Below are positions 28,014-36,655 of a stretch of 64,000 nucleotides of DNA, in pieces. The stretch comes from JAWMQL01 sp033283165. GTDB lineage: Bacteria; Pseudomonadota; Gammaproteobacteria; Pseudomonadales; Halieaceae. The position numbers and the translations under genes were made by a program. Position 1 is the stretch's first letter. Each line of letters opens with the position of its first letter. Location of the stretch: assembly GCA_033283165.1 (NCBI GenBank), contig JAWMQL010000001.1, positions 620,001 through 684,000 of the forward strand. Direction: 5' to 3'. The notes under the pieces are model-generated. The model was not told where the DNA came from. It saw nothing but the letters and a program-made list of their open reading frames with translations, and did no database searches.

Positions 28014-30034
28014 TTCTCCGGCAGCGCGAAAGCCACCAGCGCATCCCCGGGTTCCGACCAGCCGTGGCCGCCGGCAGCGATCACCAGATACTGGCGGCCT
28101 CCTTCGCGGGCACGGTAACTGACCGGTGTGGCATTACCGGTGTAGGGCAGGCGGTGACGCCACAATTCTTCTCCCGTGGCACTGTCAAACGCACGAAACC
28201 AGGCGTCCGTGGTAGCGCCAATGAACAGCAGCCCGCCCGCAGTTGCCAGGGGTCCACCGGTATTGGGCGAGCCCGCCTCGAACCAGAACGGCCAGGGTGC
28301 CTGACCCCGGGTTGTGCCCAACGGGCGGCGCCACAGCACGTCGCCACTGCGCAGATCGACCGCCGTCAGGCTGCCCCAGGGGCGCGGGTTGCAGGGCGCG
28401 CCCAGGGGCGACAACAGCGGAAAGCGTTTTACCCCATAGGGGCTGCCCTGCATGGGGTAGTACTCCAGCGGGTAACCACCGACGGGATTCAGGCGGTCGT
28501 ACTCTTCGCGCGGAATCAGCTGCACCACAGTGGCGAGATGCATCTGATTGGCGAACAGCAGGCCGGCCACCGGGTCGATACTCACGCCGCCCCAGTTGAT
28601 GCCGCCGGTGGTAGAGGGGTAGAGAATACTGCCCTCTGAACTGGGCGGTGTGAACATGCCGTCGGAGCGATAACGGGCGAACTCGCGCTGGCAGGCCCTG
28701 CGGTCGAACCAGGCAAACCCCTCCATGTCCTCACCCGTCAGTTGCCGGGGCAGGTGCAGCGGGGCGGGATGGGTGGGAAAAGGCTGGGTTGGGGCGAGTT
28801 GCTCGCCCGGGACCCCGCCCTGGGGTACCGGCCGTTCCTCCACCGGGTACAGGGGCTGACCGGTTTCCCGGTCCAGCAGGAAGATATGTCCCATTTTCGT
28901 GGCCTGTACCAGGCCCGGGCGCCCCTCACCGACACCGGGAATCTGGAATAATCCCGGCTGGGAAGCCACGTCATAGTCCCAGACGTCATGATGTACGGTC
29001 TGGAAATGCCACCGCAGTGCACCGGTCCCGGCATCCAGCGCCACCACCGACGAGCCGAAGTGGTCTATTCCGTCCCGGTCCCCGCCGTACAGGTCGGGGG
29101 CGGGGTTGCCGGTGGGAATGAATACCAGGCCTCGCTCCCGGTCACCGGATACAGGGGCCCACACATTGGGGCTGCCCAGGTGGTAGCGGCTGTCGCCGAG
29201 TTCGTCCCGGTGCCGTTCGCGGTACTCGGCCGTGACAGGCTCCCACGACCAGGCCAACTCGCCGCTGTGTACGTCGAAAGCCCGCACCACGCCGCTGGGG
29301 ACGTCGCGCCGCTCGTTGTCCGGGACCATCGCCCCGACCACAGCCAGATCGCCGATGATGTAGGGGGGCGAGGTGGGATAATACTCCCACTCCCTTGCCC
29401 CCTCGATGCCGTCTTTCAGCGCCACGCGGCCGGCCTCGCCAAAGTCAGTACAGGGGGCGCCGGTGGCTGCGTCCAGGGCGATCAGCTCCGCGTCCCGGGT
29501 ACCGTAGATCACCCGCTGGCTGCAACTGACGGCGGTGGGTTCCCCCCACAGCGCCACACCGCGGCAGATCAGCGGGTACAGCCCGCCACGCCGGTTCCTG
29601 AGCTGTGGATCAAACTGCCACAATTCTGCGCCGGTTTCCGCGTCCAGGGCGAATACGCGGCCGAAGGGGGTGCAATAGAACAGTCGCCCGTGGTCGACCA
29701 CCGGACTGACCTGCAGTGAGGAGAAGCCCCACTCACCCCGGCCATCCGAAATATCGCCGGACCGGTGTTCCCAGGCGACCGTGAGCGCCCCGATATTATC
29801 GCGGTTGATATCGTCCAGGGGTGAATAGCGCGCGGCTGAGTCGCCACCGTAGTCGCGCCAGTCGGTGACAGCCAGGGATGAGCCAGCGGGGAGCCCTGCT
29901 GGAGCGGTCCGGCCGGGAGCGGTCCGGCCAGGCTCGGTCCGCCCAGTGCCGCTGCTGTGGCAGGCGGTTAGCTGGAGCAGCAGGCAGAGCGCGGCGACCC
30001 GCCAGAAACTACGGGTGACCGGCATTCGCCGCAT
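28010..30034 (-). CDS. PQQ-dependent dehydrogenase, lipoprotein
   Basis: A quinoprotein of about 674 residues. It opens with a lipoprotein signal (WRVAALCLLLQLTAC, lipobox LTAC, Cys about 25), then a short linker of GRTxP repeats, then an eight-bladed propeller of the glucose/alcohol dehydrogenase type. Blades show repeated tryptophan-docking motifs such as FALDAETGAELWQFDP, SVVALDAGTGALRWHF and AVDLRSGDVLWRRPLG. Further family motifs are YGTRDAELIALDAATG and GGINWGGVSIDP. It should oxidise a sugar or alcohol in the periplasm with PQQ; the substrate cannot be read. No haem-c motif is present, so it is not a quinohaemoprotein. It overlaps the SDR stop by about 26 nt and the kinase start by 4 nt. 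An ATG at 30025 is an alternative start. Confidence 0.88.
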   Translation of the reverse strand: MRRMPVTRSFWRVAALCLLLQLTACHSSGTGRTEPGRTAPGRTAPAGLPAGSSLAVTDWRDYGGDSAARYSPLDDINRDNIGALTVAWEHRSGDISDGRGEWGFSSLQVSPVVDHGRLFYCTPFGRVFALDAETGAELWQFDPQLRNRRGGLYPLICRGVALWGEPTAVSCSQRVIYGTRDAELIALDAATGAPCTDFGEAGRVALKDGIEGAREWEYYPTSPPYIIGDLAVVGAMVPDNERRDVPSGVVRAFDVHSGELAWSWEPVTAEYRERHRDELGDSRYHLGSPNVWAPVSGDRERGLVFIPTGNPAPDLYGGDRDGIDHFGSSVVALDAGTGALRWHFQTVHHDVWDYDVASQPGLFQIPGVGEGRPGLVQATKMGHIFLLDRETGQPLYPVEERPVPQGGVPGEQLAPTQPFPTHPAPLHLPRQLTGEDMEGFAWFDRRACQREFARYRSDGMFTPPSSEGSILYPSTTGGINWGGVSIDPVAGLLFANQMHLATVVQLIPREEYDRLNPVGGYPLEYYPMQGSPYGVKRFPLLSPLGAPCNPRPWGSLTAVDLRSGDVLWRRPLGTTRGQAPWPFWFEAGSPNTGGPLATAGGLLFIGATTDAWFRAFDSATGEELWRHRLPYTGNATPVSYRAREGGRQYLVIAAGGHGWSEPGDALVAFALPEK
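29901..29945 (-). repeat. Three-copy 15-bp tandem repeat in the PQQ lipoprotein linker
   Basis: Three tandem 15-bp units (two nearly identical, one diverged) on the coding strand with core GGCCGGACCGCTCC. They encode GRTEP-GRTAP-GRTAP just after the lipidated cysteine. The same core occurs twice in tandem in recO at 49489-49518. Confidence 0.9.
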
Positions 30035-30788
30035 CGAGGAACGCGGGTCTTTCTCCGCCGCCGTGCACAGCGAAATGGGTGCCGCTGACATAGGAGGCCA
30101 GGGGGGAGGCCAGGAACAGGCAGGCATTGCCCACGTCCTCCGGTACCGCCATCCGGCCCAGCGGGATCGTTGCGCCGACCGCGGCAATACCTTCCTCGTC
30201 GCCGTAGTGAAGGTGCGCCTGCTCGGTACGGGTCAGCCCCGCTATGATGGCGTTCACCCGGACTTTCGGCGCCCACTCCACCGCCAGCGAGGAGCCCAGG
30301 TTGACCAGGCCCGCCTTGGCGGCGCCGTAGGCGGCGGTACCCGGAGAGGGGCGCAGGGTGCTGACACTGGCAATATTGATGATGCTGCCACCATCTTCCT
30401 GTTGCTGCATCACGCGGTTGGCAACCTGGCTGAAATTCAGCGGGGCGATCAGGTTAAGACGAATGATGGATTCCGAGAATCGGGGAGATACGGTGGCCGC
30501 TTCGGCATAGGGTGCGCCGCCGGCATTATTTACCAGGGTGTCCAGGCGGCCGAAGCGTCGTAGGGTGAACTCGACGCAGGCTTCTATCTGCTCGTAGTCC
30601 CTGACATCGCAGGGAGTGAAAACGGCCTCCCGATCGCCACGGCGCGGCAACTGCTCCGGCTCGCTGCGACCACAGATGACCACGTCGGCGCCAGCAGCCA
30701 GGAAAGTTTCCGTGATCCCCAGGCCGACGCCCTTGCCCCCGCCGGTAACCAGTACGGTCCTGCCGCTGAAATCCAGTGCCTTGTCCAT
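30009..30788 (-). CDS. Short-chain dehydrogenase/reductase
   Basis: Classical SDR of 259 residues. The cofactor motif TGGGKGVGLG is at about residues 15-24, with CGRSEP after beta-2 suggesting NADP(H) preference. NNAGGAP follows, then the catalytic serine in INIASVSTL and YGAAKAG with Tyr and Lys. The C-terminus ends in FAVHGGG. The substrate is unknown. It is first in the minus-strand set ending at the LuxR-type gene and faces the F420 operon across about 200 nt. That gap (30789-30986) contains possible promoter elements for both directions, but none that I would assign. Confidence 0.9.
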   Translation of the reverse strand: MDKALDFSGRTVLVTGGGKGVGLGITETFLAAGADVVICGRSEPEQLPRRGDREAVFTPCDVRDYEQIEACVEFTLRRFGRLDTLVNNAGGAPYAEAATVSPRFSESIIRLNLIAPLNFSQVANRVMQQQEDGGSIINIASVSTLRPSPGTAAYGAAKAGLVNLGSSLAVEWAPKVRVNAIIAGLTRTEQAHLHYGDEEGIAAVGATIPLGRMAVPEDVGNACLFLASPLASYVSGTHFAVHGGGERPAFLDAANAGHP

Positions 30789-30986
30789 AGTGAGAGGTTC
30801 CTGCTGTTTCCTGCCGCGGTGGTTGAGCTGGCGGGGCGTTTTTCCTAATATGCCCTGGCGGTGCTCATCCTATCCTACCAGCCGGTACAGGGACAGTCGG
30901 GCAGTCGTTTTGGCCAGGGGTTGGAGGACAAGGACCCGGCGGTCGAAAAATCTGTACCGGCGCGGTCAATGAACCGGAACGATTCC

Positions 30987-31754
30987 ATGCCACAAGCAGT
31001 GCAACTCATTCCCCTGCAGGGGTTTCCCCGGGTGATGCCGGGGGACGACCTGGCGCGCCAGCTGGCTGACAGCCTGGCCGACAACGGGCTGTCACTGCAG
31101 TCCGGCGATATTCTGGTGGTGGCCCAGAAAGTGGTATCCAAGGCAGAGAATCGCTACGTACGGCTGGCAGAGGTGGAGCCCTCGGAGCGCGCTCGCGAAC
31201 TCGCGAGACAGGCGGGCAAGGACCCGCGCCAGGTGGAACTGGTTCTGCGCGAGTCGCGCGAGGTGTTGCGGGTGCGTCCGGGCGTCATCGTGGTCGAACA
31301 CCGCAATGGCTTCGTGCACGCCAATGCCGGAATCGACCGCTCCAACATTCCCAACCCGGCCGACGATCCGCAGTTGCTGCTGCTACCGGAGGATCCCGAC
31401 GCCTCGGCACGGGCCCTGCGCAGGTCCCTGGGTGTCCTCTGTGGGGTGGCGCCTCAGGTCATTATCAACGACAGTGCCGGCCGGGCCTGGCGCAACGGCA
31501 CGGTAGGCATTGCCATCGGCTGTGCCGGCCTGGAGCCCCTGCACAACCAGGTCGGGGAGCTGGATCTGTATGGCAACCGCCTGGAAGTCACCGAGCCGGC
31601 GGTGGCGGATGAACTGGCGGCGGCGGCTTCGCTGGTGATGGGGCAGGCCGCCGAAGGCTGCCCGGTGGTGCTGGTGCGAGGCTGCCGGGTGACTGAGTCA
31701 GACGCCGGTTCCGGCTCGCTGTTGCGAGACCGCGCCATGGACATGTTCCGCTGA
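30987..31754 (+). CDS. cofE: Coenzyme F420-0:L-glutamate ligase
   Basis: GTP-dependent ligase that adds gamma-linked glutamates to F420-0. 255 residues from the ATG at 30987, which has GGAA 8 nt upstream and gives the family start (QLIPLQGFPRVMPGDDLA). An ATG at 30969 is possible. Motifs: GDILVVAQKVVSKAENR, LRESREVLRVRPGVIVVEHRNGFVHANAGIDRSN and INDSAGRAWRNGTVGIAIG. It lacks the C-terminal flavin reductase domain found in actinobacterial FbiB. First gene of the F420 operon; its stop overlaps the cofD start by one base. Confidence 0.95.
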   Translation: MPQAVQLIPLQGFPRVMPGDDLARQLADSLADNGLSLQSGDILVVAQKVVSKAENRYVRLAEVEPSERARELARQAGKDPRQVELVLRESREVLRVRPGVIVVEHRNGFVHANAGIDRSNIPNPADDPQLLLLPEDPDASARALRRSLGVLCGVAPQVIINDSAGRAWRNGTVGIAIGCAGLEPLHNQVGELDLYGNRLEVTEPAVADELAAAASLVMGQAAEGCPVVLVRGCRVTESDAGSGSLLRDRAMDMFR

Positions 31755-32707
31755 TGGGCTCGGTGCTGGCACTGTCGGGTGGCGTGGGCGGGGCGAAACT
31801 CTGCACCGGTCTGGCGGCGGAGCTTGCCCCGGGAGCGTTGCATGTCGTGGTGAATACCGCCGACGACTTCGAGCATCTCGGCCTGTACATTTCGCCCGAC
31901 ACTGACAGCCTGCTGTACGCCCTGTCGGGGCGCAACAGCGAGAGTCGCGGTTGGGGCCTCAGTGGCGAGACCTGGCAGGCCATGGATGCACTGGCGCAAC
32001 TGGGAGGGGAAACCTGGTTCCGGCTGGGCGATCGCGACCTGGCCACACACCTGTTTCGCACCGAGGCGTTGACGGCGGGCATGAGCCTGTCCGAGGTGAC
32101 CTCGTTGCTCGCGCGGCGACTCGGCATAGCCAGCCACCTGCACCCCATGAGCGACGACCCGGTGCGCACGGTGGTACATTCGGTCGAAGGGGACCTGCCT
32201 TTTCAGCGGTACTTCGTCGGTCGCCAGTGCGAACCCCCGGTCACCGGCTTCAGCTTTGAAGGGCTGGACGCGGCCGTCCCCAATGGGGCCCTGCTGGAGT
32301 TGCTGGAAAGTGACGACCTGGACTGTATCCTGATCTGTCCCTCCAATCCCTTTGTCAGCATCGACCCCATCCTGTTGCTGCCAGGGGTCTGGCAGCGCCT
32401 GCGCGACTGTCCGGCGCCGGTTATCGCGGTGTCACCCATTGTTGCCGGAGTCGCGATCAAGGGACCGGCGGCCAAGATGATGGCGGAGTTGGGTATGCCG
32501 GTCAGCGCGGCGGCGGTGCTCGCGCATTACCAGTCCGCCTGTCCCGACATGCTGACGGGTTTTGTGATCGACCTCAGTGACGCTACACTGGCCCCGGAAA
32601 TGACCGCGACCGGAGTGAAAACCGTGGCTACAGCCACCCTGATGAAGACCCTGGACGACAAGCGCGCGCTGGCGCGGTTCTGTCTCGACCTGGCAAGACA
32701 GTCCTGA
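31754..32707 (+). CDS. cofD: 2-phospho-L-lactate transferase (F420-0 synthase)
   Basis: Transfers the phospholactyl (or related) moiety from the guanylyl-activated intermediate made by CofC onto the deazaflavin Fo, giving F420-0 or its dehydro form. It has 317 residues. Conserved motifs: VLALSGGVGGAKLCTGL at the N-terminus, NTADDFEHLGLYISPDTDSLLYAL, GETWFRLGDRDLATHLFRT and ICPSNPFVSIDPIL, then VAVSPIVAG-like sequence near residue 225. Starts and stops touch those of cofE and cofC. Confidence 0.96.
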   Translation: MGSVLALSGGVGGAKLCTGLAAELAPGALHVVVNTADDFEHLGLYISPDTDSLLYALSGRNSESRGWGLSGETWQAMDALAQLGGETWFRLGDRDLATHLFRTEALTAGMSLSEVTSLLARRLGIASHLHPMSDDPVRTVVHSVEGDLPFQRYFVGRQCEPPVTGFSFEGLDAAVPNGALLELLESDDLDCILICPSNPFVSIDPILLLPGVWQRLRDCPAPVIAVSPIVAGVAIKGPAAKMMAELGMPVSAAAVLAHYQSACPDMLTGFVIDLSDATLAPEMTATGVKTVATATLMKTLDDKRALARFCLDLARQS

Positions 32708-33432
32708 TGGCACATGCCCTGATTCCGTTGAAGGACCTGGTGGCAGCCAAGAGTCGCCTGTCGGGCCTCCTGCGCCCCGCCGAGCGACGGGCCCTGGCCC
32801 AGGCCATGGCCGAGGATGTGCTGGCCTGCCTGCGCGCACACCCCGATATCGAAGGGGTCACCCTGGTCTCGGACGATCCCTGTGCCCGCCTGCTGGCTGA
32901 CAGCTACGGCGTGGAACTGGTGGCGGAACGTGGGCTGCCGGTTCGCGGCCTGAATCCGCTCATTGACTGTGTGAGTGACAGCCTGATGACTGACAAGTTG
33001 CAGACCCTGCTGGTCCTGCATGCCGATCTGCCCCTGTTGCAGGCCGCCGACATCGACCGTGTGCTGAGCAGCCGGGCGCGGCATGACTGTCTTGTCATCG
33101 CTTGTGACCGGCACGGTACGGGTACCAACCTGTTGGCTTTTGGTCCGCACAGCAGACCGACTTTCCACTTTGGCGCCGACAGTTGCAGACGGCACCGGCA
33201 GGCGGCGGAGCATGCCGGGTACGACTGTAAGGTACTGCAGTTGCCCGGCCTGGCGCTGGACATCGATGAGCCGGCTGACCTGGCGCTGTTGCTGGGTCAG
33301 CAGGGTGGGCTGCAGGGCAGCGCCACCCGGACTTTTTTTTGCGACAACGGGTTGGCTGCCAGGCTGCAGCTGGCGCTGGCTTCAATAACAGACGCACTCG
33401 AGATGACATTGACCGGAGCCGAACAGGAATGA
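32707..33432 (+). CDS. cofC: 2-phospholactate / phosphoenolpyruvate guanylyltransferase
   Basis: Nucleotidyltransferase that activates a three-carbon phosphoacid with GTP for F420 side-chain synthesis. It has 241 residues. Motifs: IPLKDLVAAKSRLSGLL, TLVSDDP, LHADLPLL, CDRHGTGTNLLAFG, FHFGADSCRRH and LALDIDEPADLALL. Whether the substrate is 2-phospholactate, PEP or 3-phosphoglycerate cannot be decided from sequence. A tail of about 40 residues beyond the core runs over the start of cofGH (ATGA overlap). Confidence 0.94.
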   Translation: MAHALIPLKDLVAAKSRLSGLLRPAERRALAQAMAEDVLACLRAHPDIEGVTLVSDDPCARLLADSYGVELVAERGLPVRGLNPLIDCVSDSLMTDKLQTLLVLHADLPLLQAADIDRVLSSRARHDCLVIACDRHGTGTNLLAFGPHSRPTFHFGADSCRRHRQAAEHAGYDCKVLQLPGLALDIDEPADLALLLGQQGGLQGSATRTFFCDNGLAARLQLALASITDALEMTLTGAEQE

Positions 33433-35948
33433 CCGTCCCCGCCGAACTTGAGAATATCCTGCTCGCCGGGGATACGCTGACCGAACAGCAGGCCCTGGAA
33501 CTGGCCGGGCTGGATGATACCGCCGGTCTCGCGGCCCTTGCAGCCGAGCTGCGCGACCGGGGGCATCGCAACCTGGTGAGTTATTCACGCAAGGTGTTCA
33601 TTCCCCTGACCCACCTGTGCCGGGACGTGTGCCATTACTGCACCTTCGCCCGCACACCGAAGCGCATCGACAGCCCCTTCATGTCGGTGCAGGAAGTGCT
33701 GGCGCTGTGCCGACAGGGAGCTGAGCAGGGATGCCAGGAGGCCCTGTTCACACTGGGTGAGCGCCCCGAGTTGCGGTACAGCGCGGCGCGCAAGGCGCTG
33801 GCCGATATGGGGTTCGGGTCAACCCTGGATTACCTGCGCGAGGTGGCATCACGGGTGCTGGCGGAAACCGGACTGCTACCGCATATCAATGCGGGCTGCA
33901 TGGATCGGCAGGAAATGTCGGCCCTGCGCCAGGTCAGCGCCTCCATGGGCATCATGCTGGAATCCGCATCTCCCCGCCTGGGCGAAAGAGGGATGCCCCA
34001 TTATGGTTCTCCTGACAAGGACCCGGCCCGACGCCTGGCGACCATCGAACTGGCCGGAGAACTCAGGGTGCCGTTCACCTCGGGCATCCTGATCGGCATT
34101 GGCGAAACCCGTCGCGAGCGGATCGAGTCCCTGTTGGCACTGCGCCGCAGCCATCAGCGCCACGGTCACCTGCAGGAGGTGATCGTACAGAATTTCCGCG
34201 CCAAGCCGGGCACGCTGATGGCCCAGGCACCGGAGCCGGATCTGGATGAGTTGCTGTGGACAATTGCCGTGGCCCGACTGGTTTTCGGTCCCGACATGAA
34301 CATACAGGCGCCTCCCAACCTGAGCCCGGGAGTGTTGCCGCAGCTGGTTGCCGCGGGCATCAACGACTGGGGCGGGGTCTCTCCACTGACGCCGGACCAC
34401 GTCAACCCGGAGGCGCCCTGGCCGCACCTGGACCAGCTCGCCCGGGAGACCGATAGAGCGGGCAAGTTTCTCGAACAGCGCCTGACCCTCTACCCGGCCT
34501 ACGTACGCGATGGACGGCGCTGGCTGGACAGTGCCCTGCTGGCGCCGGTCATGCGGCACAGCGACACCGAGGGCTTCGCCCGGCGCGACCGGTGGTCGCC
34601 CGGTGAAGCCAGTCCCATACCGCAACTGGAGCAGCGGCTGGTGCGTTCTGACGAACACGCTGCCCTGGTTCCCAGTGCGGAGTTCACTGCCGTCCTCGAT
34701 CGAATCGCGTCTGGCGCAGAGCCGACGGAGCAGGATGTAGGCCGCCTGTTCCAGGCCCGCGGGGCAGAATTCCGGGCCCTGGTCGAACGCGCGGACACGC
34801 TGCGCCGGGCAACCCGCGGTGAGCGGGTGAGCTACGTGGTGAACCGCAACATCAATTACACCAACGTGTGTTATTTCAAGTGCCAGTTCTGTGCGTTTTC
34901 CCGGGGCAAGGCCAACGAGGAATTGCGTGGACGACCCTACGATATCAGCGCCGAGGAAATCGCCCGGCGCTGTCGTGAGGCCTGGGAGCGGGGCGCCACC
35001 GAAGTCTGTATGCAGGGTGGCATTCACCCGGACTACAGCGGCGAGACCTACCTGGATATCCTGCATACGGTGCGCCAGGCGACACCGGAGATGCATGTGC
35101 ACGCATTTTCGCCCCTGGAAGTCTGGCAGGGCGCGCAGACCCTGGGGCTGGGGCTGGACGAATTCCTGCGGCGCCTGCGCTCCGCGGGGCTGGCGACCCT
35201 GCCGGGTACCGCGGCGGAGATATTGCACGAGGAAGTGCGCCGCGAGCTGTGCCCGGACAAACTCGATACCGACCAGTGGCTGCAGGTCATGGAGGCTGCG
35301 CACCGGGCCGGCTTCAGGACCACCGCGACCATCATGTACGGGCATATCGAGGAATACCGGCACTGGGCCGCGCACCTGCTGCATTTGCGCCGCCTGCAAC
35401 AGCGCACCGGCGGCTTTACAGAGTTCGTCCCGTTGCCCTTCGTGGCCATGGAGGCGCCGCTGTACCTGCGCGGACGCGCCCGGCGCGGACCGACCTTTCG
35501 CGAGGCCGTGTTGATGCACGCGGTGGCGCGACTGGTCTTTCATGGCCTGATCGACAATATCCAGACCTCCTGGGTGAAGATGGGGGAACAGGGCGTGGCC
35601 TATTGCCTGAACGCCGGGGCGAATGATCTCGGCGGCACCCTGATGAATGAAAGCATCACCCGGGCTGCCGGCTCGGAACACGGCCAGGAGTGGTCACCTG
35701 TTTTCATGGAGCAGCAGATTCGAGCGCTCGGGCGGGAGCCCTTCATGCGCGATACCCTGTACCGCGAGGCGTCCGCGGAACGGCGGAACGCGGCGCTCAA
35801 CGCCACCGACCTGAGCGCGGTCAACAACTGCGATGCCGGCAAGAAGCAGCGCAGCAAACGCCTGCAACCGGTAGAGGTGGAGCCGGTCCGGCTGGTCGAT
35901 AAGCTTGTGGAGAGTTGCCAGGTCTTTCCCCTGGCGGCCTGCAACTGA
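33429..35948 (+). CDS. cofGH: Fused Fo synthase CofGH (FbiC-type)
   Basis: Bifunctional radical SAM enzyme that makes the deazaflavin Fo from tyrosine and 5-amino-6-ribitylamino-uracil; 839 residues. CofG half: cluster C64-x3-C68-x2-C71 (HLCRDVCHYCTFAR), then SGILIGIGETRRERI. CofH half: second cluster C481-x3-C485-x2-C488 (NVCYFKCQFCAFSRG), then CMQGGIHPDYSGETYLD, TAAEILHEEVRR and MYGHIEEYRHWA. The C-terminus continues about 45 residues past the usual end (DTLYRE). The fused order G then H is that of actinobacterial FbiC, whereas archaea and cyanobacteria mostly have split genes. The start is the ATG inside the cofC stop. Confidence 0.96.
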   Translation: MTVPAELENILLAGDTLTEQQALELAGLDDTAGLAALAAELRDRGHRNLVSYSRKVFIPLTHLCRDVCHYCTFARTPKRIDSPFMSVQEVLALCRQGAEQGCQEALFTLGERPELRYSAARKALADMGFGSTLDYLREVASRVLAETGLLPHINAGCMDRQEMSALRQVSASMGIMLESASPRLGERGMPHYGSPDKDPARRLATIELAGELRVPFTSGILIGIGETRRERIESLLALRRSHQRHGHLQEVIVQNFRAKPGTLMAQAPEPDLDELLWTIAVARLVFGPDMNIQAPPNLSPGVLPQLVAAGINDWGGVSPLTPDHVNPEAPWPHLDQLARETDRAGKFLEQRLTLYPAYVRDGRRWLDSALLAPVMRHSDTEGFARRDRWSPGEASPIPQLEQRLVRSDEHAALVPSAEFTAVLDRIASGAEPTEQDVGRLFQARGAEFRALVERADTLRRATRGERVSYVVNRNINYTNVCYFKCQFCAFSRGKANEELRGRPYDISAEEIARRCREAWERGATEVCMQGGIHPDYSGETYLDILHTVRQATPEMHVHAFSPLEVWQGAQTLGLGLDEFLRRLRSAGLATLPGTAAEILHEEVRRELCPDKLDTDQWLQVMEAAHRAGFRTTATIMYGHIEEYRHWAAHLLHLRRLQQRTGGFTEFVPLPFVAMEAPLYLRGRARRGPTFREAVLMHAVARLVFHGLIDNIQTSWVKMGEQGVAYCLNAGANDLGGTLMNESITRAAGSEHGQEWSPVFMEQQIRALGREPFMRDTLYREASAERRNAALNATDLSAVNNCDAGKKQRSKRLQPVEVEPVRLVDKLVESCQVFPLAACN

Positions 35949-35956
35949 CAGCCGCC

Positions 35957-36655
35957 GTGAGCGCCGGCACCCGAAACGTGCGCCTGGAGGCCAGTTGGCT
36001 GGCGCCGCTGCAGGAGGAGTTCGAACAGCCCTACATGCAAGGCCTGCGCGAGTTCCTGCAGCGGGAAAAACGCGCCGGCAAGCAGATTTTTCCAGCCGGC
36101 GACGAAATGTTTGCCGCCTTTAACCACACGCCGCTGGATCGGGTGAAGGTCGTTATTCTGGGTCAGGACCCCTATCACGGTCCCGGGCAGGCGCATGGAC
36201 TGTGCTTCTCGGTCAGGCCCGGGGTGGCGATACCGCCTTCGCTGGTCAATATCTTCAAGGAAATCCAGGCCGAGTTGGGTTTGCCGATACCGAATCACGG
36301 CAATCTTACCGCCTGGGCTGACCAGGGGGTCCTGCTGCTCAACAGTGTCCTGTCGGTCGAGTGCGCCCGGGCGGCTTCTCACCAGGGACAGGGCTGGGAA
36401 ACCTTTACCGACCGGGTGGTGGAACTGGTCAACCGCGAACGGGAAGGGGTGGTATTCATGCTGTGGGGCAGTTATGCCCAGCGTAAGGGCGCGGTGATCG
36501 ACGGGCGGCGTCACTGCGTGTTGAAAGCGCCGCATCCCTCGCCCCTCAGTGCACACCGCGGTTTTTTCGGCTGCGGACATTTCCGCGCCGCGAATGAATA
36601 CCTGCTGTCGCGGGGCGAGACCCCGATCGACTGGAGCCTGCCCGACAATCCCTGA
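35957..36655 (+). CDS. ung: Uracil-DNA glycosylase, family 1
   Basis: Removes uracil from DNA in base-excision repair. About 232 residues from the GTG at 35957, which I prefer over the ATG 35915 because the latter would overlap cofGH by 34 nt and overshoot the family length. Motifs: VVILGQDPYHGPGQAHGLCFSV with catalytic Asp, GVLLLNSVLSVE, LWGSYAQRKG and the DNA-intercalation loop HPSPLSAHRGFFGC. It follows cofGH by 8 nt and probably rides on the F420 transcript. It abuts ygfZ tail to tail with no spacing. Confidence 0.96.
   Translation: MSAGTRNVRLEASWLAPLQEEFEQPYMQGLREFLQREKRAGKQIFPAGDEMFAAFNHTPLDRVKVVILGQDPYHGPGQAHGLCFSVRPGVAIPPSLVNIFKEIQAELGLPIPNHGNLTAWADQGVLLLNSVLSVECARAASHQGQGWETFTDRVVELVNREREGVVFMLWGSYAQRKGAVIDGRRHCVLKAPHPSPLSAHRGFFGCGHFRAANEYLLSRGETPIDWSLPDNP

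Noticed and set aside
33876..35681. 601-codon open frame antisense to cofGH
   Set aside because: CofGH has both radical SAM motifs; the antisense frame has no recognisable domain.
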